From contig CM074815.1 of assembly GCA_037447605.1 (NCBI GenBank), positions 1,232,205 through 1,286,291 of the forward strand: 54,087 bases of DNA. Direction: 5' to 3'. A model generated the notes under the pieces. The model was not told the DNA's origin. It saw only the letters and a program-made list of their open reading frames with translations, and made no database searches. Origin of the DNA: Zygnema circumcarinatum (taxonomy: Eukaryota; Streptophyta; Zygnematophyceae; Zygnematales; Zygnemataceae). Below, piece after piece: positions 12,515 to 21,469 of this stretch. Position numbers and translations under genes: made by a program. Each line of letters begins with the position of its first letter. The stretch's first letter is position 1.

Positions 12515-14755
12515 TTAGTCGCTGAGCGGAGTGATGCGCAGGCCCTTGTAGTGCGCCACGAAGGGCATGTCCTTTCCGTCCCACTTCCCCGTCCAGTACC
12601 AGTCGCCGTACTTGACGGAGCTCGCGTTCCAGACGGACGCGTAGAAGAAGACGGGCTTTGCCGGGAACGGCTTCGCGCCGTCCTTCTGCGCCGTCTGCCG
12701 CACCGCGCCGTCCACCAGCCACCTGCACCGCCAAGAAGCAAAGTCGACTGTCAGTCTTGGACTGGCGGGAAAGAGCAGTAACGAAGGGAAGGTTTTATCG
12801 AAAGTGAAGTCATCAGCGAGCAGAGGGGATGGAGGGCGCGCCCTCACTGGATCATTGTGGGGCCGTAGCGGATGGTGTAGGTGTGAAAGGCTTCGGAGCA
12901 GTCAAAGCCGAGGTCGATGAAGCCTTCGTGTCCACCCACGCCATTGACATAGTAATTGGTTTGCACGCTGTACTTGTCCTTGCCCAGCCACTCGAAGTCG
13001 ATCTCGTCCTGCACGGCCTCGCCGTTCACTTGGTATCCCTCCTTGGAGGACAGCTGCCGCCCACAAGAGCAAAGCACCGTCAGCCATGGTTCAATCACGA
13101 ACACGACAAGTAATACTCAAAAGCATGCAATCAAACACGCAGACGATCCACTTCCGATAGATTAGGCGTTGATTGCTCTTCGACTGCTTCCAGTGTTGTG
13201 GTCGTGCAAGCTTACATAGAGGGAGGAGAGGAGTCCGCTCGTATCACCAGCAGGGCACTTGAAGGAACCCGTAAACTCCCCGGAAGCATAGTACCTTGTG
13301 CTGTGGAACCGTCCTCCTGCAGTCCAATGACCATCCCACAAAAACCAGAGAGAGCATGAGTGCACTCTCAGAAAAACCGAACCTCACGATCAGCCAAATA
13401 GCTGCCCCATTAGCCCATGCATCGCCCAGTCACTGGCCAGAGTGGAGTTGCGAGCGGATCCACTGACCGCACTGACTGGCGTCACAGGTGATGGTCTGAG
13501 AGTCGGATTCAATGGTGGTCTTTCCGCCATAGAGACCGTTGTCGATGCCGATTGGGTACACGCGAGCGTCGGGCAATGCTGTGGGGAAATCGGGGATGGC
13601 GGAGATGGGGCTTTGGTACACGACATCGTGGAAGGAAGAAGTGAATGTGTCGGCGCCATCGGGGACGCGCACGCCCCACGTGTCACTCAGCCACTTCTTG
13701 TTGCTGAGGGCGAGGTACAAGTAGAGAGGCTTGTTGGGGACGGGGCTCGAGAGCCACATGGTCTTGTCGTAGATCTCGAGAACGTTGTTGTCGCTCTTCC
13801 ACCTGCAACACACGCAATGGACAATAGTTGTTCAGCTAAACGGAAAGGCATGCGAGGGAAGCTCTGATATGCATGGCATGTCTCCAAGTGAAGCACGGCA
13901 TGCATTCAGGCATGACCCGTGAGGCAGGTTTCAAGGCGCTGACATGATCTTCTCCGGAGTCCAGTAGATGGAGTAGACATGGAAGTCTTGGGAGCAGTCG
14001 TATTCGAGGTCCACCACCATGTTCCAACCGCTCTCGCCGTCGACCATGGTGTTTAGGAGCACGATGCTGCGGTCGAATCCGGGGAACTCCATCGTGATGG
14101 ACGACCGCCGGGAGTCGTCCGCATCCGACGACAACTGCAATGCACGCCACGTGGCAGGAGGATCGCGAGGGTAAGAAGAATAAATTGGACTCCTCCCAAC
14201 ACGAGGGCACACAGGCCTCTTTGAGTGGGTTTTTTGGAGTTTGAGGCGCGTTGGGAGCTTACGAAGAAGGCGGTGTTGAGGCCGTCGGCGCTCTCTCCCG
14301 TTGGACACTTGATGCGTGCGGCGAACTTGCCGGAGGTGAAGGTGGAGGCGGAGCGGAGGCGGGCCCCTGCCATGAATGAACGCGCGGCAGCACACAAGGG
14401 AGGGATTGCAGTGAGGCCCTTGCGGCGTTGCAGAGGGCGGCCATTGCACAGCGAGGAGAGGGGCGACGCACCTTTGTACGTGGCCTTGCGGAAGGTGAGG
14501 TCGTAGCTGTTGGCGGAGGCGGCCACATTGGCGCCCCCCCCCTCAGCGAGGAGGGCGGTGGCGGGCGTGCCGGCGAGCGTCTCTGCGAGAACGGCGCTGT
14601 TGGCCATGGCGGCGAGGCAGCTCGAGGGGGCGCCCAGGAGGGCGAGGGCTGACGTCAGCTGGGTCGCCAGGCGCGTCCCCGCGGGAGCAGTGCATTGCGA
14701 GAGGAAGTGCCGCGCCCACGCCGCCTTGTTGCGCGCCTTCCCCCACGTGCCCGCC
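12514..14755 (-). repeat. Left arm of 2,242-bp perfect inverted repeat
   Basis: Every position x in this arm pairs with 36602-x in the right arm (21847-24088) without any length change. The exon and intron stretches I compared base by base were identical. One border is inside exon 1 of the GH16 gene (mismatch at 14756/21846) and the other is one base past the stop codon (mismatch at 12513/24089). Confidence 0.92.
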
Positions 14756-15111
14756 CCCGCCAGAGTCTTTGCGTTTTCCACGGTCGTCAATGCTCTCCCT
14801 ACGCTCTTCTTGCATGTCACGTCACCTGCCCCCAGCGGGAGCGACTTCATTGCGGCCATCAGCGCGCCCAGCTGTGGGTCTACGCCCCTCGTGCAGTTCA
14901 TAACCGGTGCATGAATCTGCGCGTCCATAAGCTCTGATTTCAAGTCGTGAATAGCTGGGCTGTTGTCTGCGGCCGGCTCTTCCAGAGCCTCCCCGGTTGG
15001 ATAGCGCTCTGTGCCTCGCAGATGTATTCCCCCGTCAGCCGCCGATGTAGGCCTGAAGGAGCAGTGGAGGGCGAAGTAGGCGGCGCAGAGGAGGAGGCGA
15101 GAGGAGGCCAT
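12515..15111 (-). CDS. Secreted tandem-GH16 domain protein, copy A
   Basis: Seven exons, in transcription order 15111-14472, 14366-14263, 14134-13944, 13802-13468, 13316-13216, 13053-12848 and 12722-12515, encode 594 residues. A signal peptide of about 25 residues is followed by a helical region with four Cys (conserved in copy B), then two GH16-type jelly rolls. GH16 enzymes cut or rejoin beta-glucans and xyloglucans in walls. The second domain has the catalytic ExDxE set in [10 protein letters not shown] (E474, D476, E478). The first has SSITMEFPG at the same place, so the nucleophile Glu and middle Asp are replaced and only the last Glu (E264) remains. From exon 1 codon GTW onward, copy A is base-for-base the same as copy B, introns included. 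Upstream of that the two proteins differ at many residues. The start at 15109-15111 is chosen by the shared MASSR signal peptide; an in-frame upstream Met at 15198 precedes the TATA-like site and is unlikely. Confidence 0.88.
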
Positions 15112-15152
15112 GGCGGCGGGGCAGAGGAGCGCGAGGAGGGAGGCGGCGGCGA

Positions 15153-15162
15153 CTTTTAAAAT
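15153..15162 (-). promoter_or_regulatory. TATA-like box of GH16 copy A
   Basis: Read on the minus strand this is ATTTTAAAAG, preceded by the GCGGCGCGCT(C/T)A block found at the same place in the other two GH16 copies. It lies about 42 bases upstream of the chosen ATG, at the site where copy B has TATAAAAA. Confidence 0.6.
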
Positions 15163-15222
15163 CTGAGCGCGCCGCGGCCGCCGCGGGGGCGACGGCAACC
15201 TCCGTACGGCCGGACGAATCGC

Positions 15223-15233
15223 TGTGCGCTTAC
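15223..15233 (-). promoter_or_regulatory. Shared GH16 promoter motif GTAAGCGCACA
   Basis: The 11-mer GTAAGCGCACA (minus strand) lies 112 bases upstream of the ATG. The same 11-mer occurs upstream of copy B (21264-21274) and twice upstream of the truncated copy. Conservation in otherwise diverged promoters suggests a binding site; the factor is unknown. Confidence 0.5.
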
Positions 15234-15764
15234 GTCTCCGGTTCGCTTACGCTCTTTGCACACGTGGCGCGTTGCGATTGGGTGAAGTGTTCCATCAGGC
15301 GGTTTTCAAGAAATGACGCGCCACGAAGAATGCGCTTTTTGCCGGCCTTCTGTGCCGGTACCAGTACCCGCGCGCTCCCAATCAGCGGTCGCCACGTGGA
15401 CGAGTTATGGCCCACCCCGATTATCGGAGTGTCCGCCCATCTTTTGTCGGTACAGTAAATATACGGACGGACAATGTACTGTACGGCACAATCTCTAGCA
15501 TGAATCTTCAAGGAACAGTTGTTGGCTGGCGGCTGAAGCACGGAAGATCTGCTTCGCAGGGACGCACATTCGGCCGTCGATGTGGGTGTGATCGGTCGGC
15601 GAGGATTCACGCTGATCGCAGGACAAAAAAACAAATTTAGGACTGGTTGTCGCAAGTGACGTTTTAGTGTGGTCCTCTCTCTCTCACTCTCGCTCGCGCT
15701 CTCTCTAGCTCTCTGCAGCATGCTTAGATTACTCGCCTGCAATGCAATGTAGACCTATGGAGGC

Positions 15765-16080
15765 TATGCTGTCCCCCGCCGGCAGCCAGTGTAGGCCTGA
15801 GGGAGCAGAGGAGGGCGAAGAGGACGGCTTACAGTGTTAGGTGAGGGGAGGCCATGGAGGCGGAGGCCATGGAGGCGGAGGCCATGGCGGCTGGGCGGAG
15901 GAGCGCGGGGAGGGAGGCGGCGGCGCCTTTTTAAATGTAAGCGCGCCGCGCCCGCCGCGGAGGGGAGGGCGGTCGGCCGCCCGAGGGCGACGTGGGCGCC
16001 GGACGGACCACTGTGCGCTTACTATGATTTCTTGCGGTAAGCGCACAATCCCGTGCATATGCGGCGCGTTGATACGGAAC
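15765..16080 (-). pseudogene. 5' fragment of a third GH16 gene copy
   Basis: On the minus strand this segment repeats, in order, the GTAAGCGCACA motif, the GC-rich block, a TATA-like ATTTAAAAAGG (15927-15936), an ATGGCCTCC start (three repeated ATG-containing units at 15845-15885), and signal-peptide coding sequence close to copy B. The match stops near 15765, after the signal peptide; no N-terminal domain or GH16 domain follows. A frame interruption lies within the signal peptide. It is a truncated duplicate that kept its promoter. Confidence 0.75.
16012..16047. promoter_or_regulatory. Head-on pair of GTAAGCGCACA motifs
   Basis: TGTGCGCTTAC (16012-16022) and GTAAGCGCACA (16037-16047) form an exact inverted pair with 14 bases between. 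One faces the truncated GH16 copy and the other faces RNASEH2B. The other GH16 promoters have only one copy of the motif. Confidence 0.6.
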
Positions 16081-16570
16081 TAAATAGCGCTCTGTCGTAA
16101 AACTGCCACCACAGGGAGCCCGTTGGGCCCTGCGGACACGGCGGGACGGGAATCGGCGGGCCGTACTGGAGTTAGTCATTGGAGCTGATCTGATGGCTGA
16201 CTAGCTGTGGCTGGCCAGAATCTCGCTAATAGCCACGCGTGGCTGGAAATACTAAATGGCAATATTGGTTAATCATTTTCTGCTGATGGCTAACCAAGTC
16301 GAACCTGCTAAGGGGGTGCTGCAGCAGGAGGTGAGGTGCTGCCTGCTTGGAGGGAAGGAGGAGGCAGGGGGGTGGGGGGCTGCAGGGCGCTCCCTTGTTG
16401 AGCAGCAGGGGAAGGGCAGATGTTGAATGTATGCTGGAGAAGGAAAGGAGGGAAGGAGTGAGGAAATGGAGAGAGCTTGCAGGCCGATCGCGCCTCCGAA
16501 GCTGCAGATTTCTGCAAGCTTGGTGGATGCCGTCCTGCTTTCTGCCAAAATATAATTCTCGCAGTTCTGG

Positions 16571-19500
16571 ATGATGGCGTCGAATGCACAAGAACGGCGG
16601 GTTATGATCGTCTATGGTACAGTAATTTGCATCCAGAAATGCCAGGTTTCGTCAATACAGCTGCACTGCTTCAGTTTCATGCTGACAAGCAAGTGCACAG
16701 ATAGTGAAGGCGAAGCTATTGACGGTCAAGGAAAATCCTCACGTTTATTTCATTTGCAATTTCTTCTTCATATTCGAATCTACATAATGCATTGCCGGAG
16801 CCAACTCAACTCGACTTAGAAATCTGTAGATTCTGAAACTGACATGGCAGAATTCAAAGTATTGAGTGAAGACGTTCTTTTTCAATGGAAGGGATATTGA
16901 CTAAGACATCTAGCCCAAATGTGATTGACTTTGCTTTCGGCAACTGGTCATGAAATGTGCATCATTTGGTTCTCTCGGCGCAGATCCCAAAGGAACTATT
17001 AGAACGACATCTGATACGCAAAGCAGTCCTGTGGTTCATCTCTGCCACCCAAAGACTGGTATGCATGTAATCTTCGGGCCTTGTTAATGAGTCAAAAGTG
17101 CCATGGCGAGGTCGTCGAGTAACGTCATGTTGTTTACATTGTTTGAATTGCGCTGACTTGTGCAAGGCGTTGTGAGACGTATTCACGCGAAGAGACTTCC
17201 GACCAAATTTGTTTGTGCCAGCAGGCTGCCTTGTTTTGTAGGTTCAATTTGGCATTGTGGTTCTTCCTGGGACATGTTGATTGTTTCTCACTTATGCTTA
17301 CTTGACGATGTGACGATGGCATCTCGTAAAATTTCAGCTTCAATCGTGTCATAGAGTAATGGAACCTGACAGCAGTTCTTGTGTGTTATGGTTGCAGGAG
17401 CTGCTGCATGCTATCTACTGCACGGTTCCTATTTGCAGGAGATTCATTGGTTTAAGAACAACCTGTCGTCATGGTTTGTCGGAGAGTCTGTTATTGAGGG
17501 TGAGTTGCCAATGCGAGGGCGATTTTGCGTTCTGTCTGGGAGCATGTTGGTTTCTTTGCTCGGTGGTTGTACAGCTCCAATATAAGTCTCCGTGAACAAT
17601 GCATGGCAAACATCCATGGTGACAAGGTGCCATCAAGTCCCGGGAGGTCGAATGTGAGATGAGACATTGATTTCAATTCCTTGGGACTATATCGTATCGG
17701 CGCATTGATTGAATCAACTCCTAATTTGTTAAAGCACAAGGCTGCATATTCCACGCTCGCTTCGGTGACGGCTTGCCGCATTCCCTATAGCACATTGTTT
17801 AGAGCATTTGCTGAAAGCGCTGATTCATAGCTGTGTGCAGGGGCTGGTCAGATGGCAGCCTGTATTTGTCGTCTCCAGTGGACCCATTGTTCTTAATAAT
17901 CGGACCATTGGAGCGTGCTCGGATGAAGGTGCGATTCTGAATTTGATCGCAGACCTATGCTTCTCTGTTTCATAGGCCAAACATGTTTTTTCGGATGTGC
18001 ATTAAGCCACAGAAGTCTAGGAACCATCATATAATTGAAAACTTCAAAATATTTCTGGCATATGCGTGTATTCTGTACACACTCAGACCATTTCGTACGT
18101 GGATGCACCTTGACCCTAGCATGCAGTACAAGTATGCAATTTTTCATACACTGGTAGACTGTAGCCTGTTGTTCTCAAAAAATGGCTCGTATCTCTTTTT
18201 TATGTTGCAGAAGGGTGATCATGAGGGCAATTATCGAACATTGGAGGACATACTTTCTGTCGATGGCTTTCCTGCATACGGAACTTTGCAGCCCCTGGTG
18301 GAAGACAGGCTGAAGCTCATCTGCTCGCTTAAAGGTGAGCTTCTACCACTGCAGCTTTGAGAAGTGAGAGAGGAAAGGTGAGAGCAGGTGAGAGATTTGG
18401 AGAGGAAAGGGTAATGTATTGCTTGTGAATTGGAATGTGATGCAGAGTTAGGAGGGGAGATGTATTTTCGTATGGATGACAAACGGACCGTGGCTTGGCT
18501 CTGCTGCAAGGTGCTCATCGTCATCGCTCATTATCCCCTATGCTGCACAGATAGATGTATTTACATATAACTAACTTCTTTTTCCCATACGGGTGTTTAA
18601 CTTCAAGGCTGATGAGCCAAGGAGCTCTTCACTTTCTGATGCAGGTAAATCAGACATGTGCAGCGCTCCGAAATCATGGAGGAAGGACAATGGCGTCAAT
18701 TTCTGACCTTGATTTGAGTAAGTCATCTTGACCTCTACTTCCCAAAGATTGAGATGCAGACGTGGTGCCCATATACTGTTCTGCAGTGAATCGACGTATG
18801 TTTGTGGTAGGTGGAGTCCTCCCGTTCTGAAAAGGATTAGTTTTGGGTTTGCGGGCCTTTTGGCTTTCCAATGCATGCCTGAAGACTGCTCTGAGTCGCA
18901 TTTGTTTCGAAGATGATCGTTTGGCTTCAAATGTCCCATTCCTGGAGGCTTATTCCCTTGCTGCTACTCTATTGGCGGCTCTATTGGCTGGCTGAAGCTG
19001 ATCATAGGCTGGGGAGGCCGTTTGTAAACAGAGACTTATGCCGTGGGCATGCTCGGAGAGTATCTGTCTGACACGTGGCACAATCGGCTTTCCTCGCAGT
19101 TTGGGTAAGCTAAAAACCTCGACTTACACTTTTGCTTCTCTGACTTTTCAGATCCTGCGAAGGAGTTCGTGTGTTCGACAAGGCTGATCGGTAGGGTGGT
19201 AGCTTAGACAAGCTTGGTGCCCTTGTACAAAAGCTTCACATTCATCTAAACTAAATTGCAGCATGCAACTGATTGCGTGGGAGGTACGTCCCTACGTGGG
19301 TCCCTACAAGGTCCAATTGGAATCTATAGGACATGGAGACTTTCTGAAAAGATGAACTTTACCTCTCTGCAATCATCAACCTGTCAATTGATGAGTGTTT
19401 TTTTTTTTCTATAGAGAAATTCAGTGCTGTGCTCACTTTTTTGTTATGCAAGCTTGGGCTCATCTTGTTCAGTGTCGACCTAGCAGCAGCCAAAAAGCAG

Positions 19501-19793
19501 CGAGAAAGCAGCAGCACGGACCCAATAGTTGTGACCCCCCAGGCGTCCCTTCAGGTGAGACCACATACCTTCACAACTTTTATGCTTTATGGTAGATGTT
19601 GGTGCCTGCTTAACAGTGTCTGGCATGTTTCTGGAACTATGTGTTTTGGGTTTGTGGAGTGATCTTACCTTTCGATTTTTGCACGCAGACCCAAGCTGCT
19701 AATGCACAGAAGAGACCGAAGACTAGCAGCCTCAAGAAAGGCCTCCAACCAGGCGAGAGGAAAATCACAAGCTTTTTTGTCCAACCGCGTTAG
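16571..19793 (+). CDS. RNASEH2B: Ribonuclease H2 subunit B
   Basis: Eleven exons give a 287-residue protein: 16571-16616, 16984-17058, 17398-17499, 17852-17928, 18211-18334, 18446-18510, 18645-18717, 19032-19104, 19262-19283, 19453-19554 and 19689-19793. RNase H2 removes ribonucleotides and RNA:DNA hybrids from nuclear DNA, and subunit B is a non-catalytic scaffold. Family marks are RRVMIVYDPKG at the N-terminus, LCHPKTGAAACYLL, EIHWFKNNLSSWFVGESVIE, the hallmark DGSLYLSSPVDPLFLI, ILSVDGFPAYGTL, DDKRTVAWLCCKVNQTCAAL and a late YAVGMLGEYLSD helix. The C-terminus RKITSFFVQPR fits a PCNA-interacting (PIP-like) core, I-x-x-F-F, without the leading Gln. The exons at 19262 and 19453 are the least certain; an extra 39-base exon at 19152-19190 is possible but shifts phase. 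The gene lies wholly between the two GH16 inverted arms. Confidence 0.87.
16639..16717 (+). repeat. Short diverged inverted repeat, left copy
   Basis: This part of RNASEH2B intron 1 matches 20667-20750 on the opposite strand, with shared blocks TACAGCTGCACTGCTTCAG and GTGCACAGATAGTGAAGG. The two copies have substitutions and small gaps, so this duplication is older than the perfect GH16 tract. Confidence 0.75.
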
Positions 19794-20666
19794 GACGACA
19801 ACTTTTGGAAGAGTGTCTTTAGGAGCGCGTCAAACATGCGCCATTGTATTGTGCGAGTAGTCCGCGGATGTTGGAGCCTTCAAGCGCGAAGATGAGTCTT
19901 CAAGCACGAAACACGAAATACAAATTACGATATGTCAGGACTGGTCTATTCACTCACCAAGTGCGGCTTCATGTTTTTTTAAGGTCGCCAAATTAGTTTC
20001 ATTAGTTTCCAATTGGCTGGTTGATTTTTTTGTTGTTTCTAGCTAGAATTATCTTAAACAGAATAACTAAGTCTCCGGGTTTTGTGTTAGAGACGGGAAG
20101 GCTCTTGTTTCTCACAGCATAGTTGCTTTCCAGCGCAGCGGCTGAGTATTCATCTTGTGCACCTGCTTTTGGAACTTTGAATCAGAATTCGAAAGCCTCT
20201 AAATTTGGGATTTGCGAATCAGGCATTCGCTGAGTCGAAAGTCGCCAATGCTGTCCAAAAAAATGAACAAGGAGAGCTGATACCGAGAGGTGTGAGAAAG
20301 GGGGGCGGGAAGGAGCGGCGAGTGGGGGAGAGGGGAGAGAGATACAAGAGAAGGCACGTGTCATGTGTCTTTCCATTTGTTCCTTTGCAATCTGCACCGA
20401 GAGAACCAAATGGTGCACATTTCATGACCAGTTGCCAAAAGCAATGTCAATCCCACTTGAGTAAGATATCTAAGTGAACACCTCCACGCGACATTTCCGT
20501 TGGAAGCACGCCTGCACTGAATACATTGAAATACGCCATGTCGTTTTCGGTGATCTTCAGAGGTCTAACCCGGCGCTTGTTGGATCCAGCAATGCATTTT
20601 GTAGATTGTAACATGAAGAAGAAACTGCACTGGAATAGCCCTCAGGGTTTGCCTTCGGGTTCTAAC

Positions 20667-20750
20667 AGCTTCACCTTCACTATCTGTGCACTAGCTGATC
20701 GTCGGCATAAACCTGAAGCAGTGCAGCTGTACTGAAAAATCCTGCCATTC
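20667..20750 (-). repeat. Short diverged inverted repeat, right copy
   Basis: Read on the minus strand this matches 16639-16717. With the GH16 arms outside it, the whole locus looks like a large, partly eroded inverted duplication. Confidence 0.75.
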
Positions 20751-20846
20751 TGAATGCGATTTCCGTGCCCTTATCGCCCATAACCCGCCGGTTTCCCGTG
20801 CTCATCCACCAGCCCTCCCTGCGAGAGCGATATTTTCCGCCGAAAG

Positions 20847-20882
20847 AAAGGAGGGAGGGAGGGAGGGAGGGAGGGAGGGAGG
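20847..20882. repeat. GGGA microsatellite
   Basis: About eight GGGA/GGAG units in a row, with no coding context. Confidence 0.85.
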
Positions 20883-20922
20883 CCGAAGCTTCAGGCTCAA
20901 GGCGCCAGCCTGCCACCTGCGA

Positions 20923-21093
20923 ATATATCGCGGTACCACCGGCGCATCGGCCGGGATAAAACAGGAAGTTGCCGGCGCGGCCGCCGGCAGGCCCGGCGCT
21001 GGGCGGCCATTGGGCTGCCCGCCGGCCGACCGGCGACGCCGGCAACTTCTGCCCGTTACCAGTGCCGATGCGCCGACAGATATCGCGATATAT
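20923..21093. repeat. 171-bp imperfect palindrome
   Basis: Arms of about 57 bases share ATATATCGCG, GGCGCATCGG and GAAGTTGCCGGCG in mirrored order around a GC-rich centre. The arms differ in short internal blocks. It could be a small hairpin element (MITE-like) or a structured upstream region of GH16 copy B; no target-site duplication is obvious. Confidence 0.7.
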
Positions 21094-21263
21094 CGGTACC
21101 TCGACGCTTTCCGCCCTATCCAATCGACAGCGAGGCGGTCCCTGCCGACTGCTGGACCCTTCGATCCCGTCGGTGGCCGGTGGCTCCTGATTGGCCCTCC
21201 CTCGACCACTTAAAATACGTCACTTGTGCACAGGTTCATTTGCCTAACGTACAAGCCGTACCG

Positions 21264-21274
21264 GTAAGCGCACA
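21264..21274 (+). promoter_or_regulatory. Shared GH16 promoter motif GTAAGCGCACA, copy B
   Basis: The same 11-mer as upstream of copy A and the truncated copy, here 195 bases upstream of the ATG. Confidence 0.5.
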
Positions 21275-21384
21275 TCGATCAAAGTCTTCGCGCGGCGGAC
21301 CGACGTACGGAGAGCGCCACGTGGCGCCGCCGCGGCCGACCCCCCCCGCTGCGGCGGACCGGCGGCGGCCGCGGCGCGCTCAGA

Positions 21385-21392
21385 TATAAAAA
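21385..21392 (+). promoter_or_regulatory. TATA box of GH16 copy B
   Basis: TATAAAAA follows the GCGGCGCGCTCAGA block shared with copy A. It sits about 78 bases upstream of the ATG at 21470, leaving a short 5' UTR of about 50 bases. Confidence 0.7.
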
Positions 21393-21469
21393 GGCGCCGC
21401 GCGGCGCTGGTGCAGAAGCCGCCTCCCTCCTCCCGCTCCCCTGCCCCGCCGGTCCTCCGCTCGGCCGCC

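Larger units (their letters stand above)
15112..16570. other. Divergent promoter region and truncated GH16 copy
   Basis: This spacer between GH16 copy A and RNASEH2B holds the copy A promoter, a GTAC-rich stretch around 15,440-15,490, a CT repeat near 15,675-15,715, and a 5' GH16 fragment at about 15,765-16,080. The last 300 bases should contain the RNASEH2B promoter. No other gene is supported. Confidence 0.6.
19794..21469. other. Spacer between RNASEH2B and GH16 copy B
   Basis: The spacer contains the RNASEH2B 3' UTR, the right copy of the 80-bp diverged inverted repeat (20667-20750), a GGGA microsatellite at about 20847-20882, a 171-bp imperfect palindrome (20923-21093) and the copy B promoter. 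No protein gene is supported in it. Confidence 0.6.

Noticed and set aside
14053-15198. Longer GH16 copy A start at 15198
   Set aside because: It would begin upstream of the TATA-like box and precede the signal peptide with a basic leader; the ATG at 15111 matches copy B.
19152-19190. Possible 39-base exon of RNASEH2B
   Set aside because: It has fair splice sites but shifts phase so that downstream coding frames no longer join; skipping it keeps one continuous frame.
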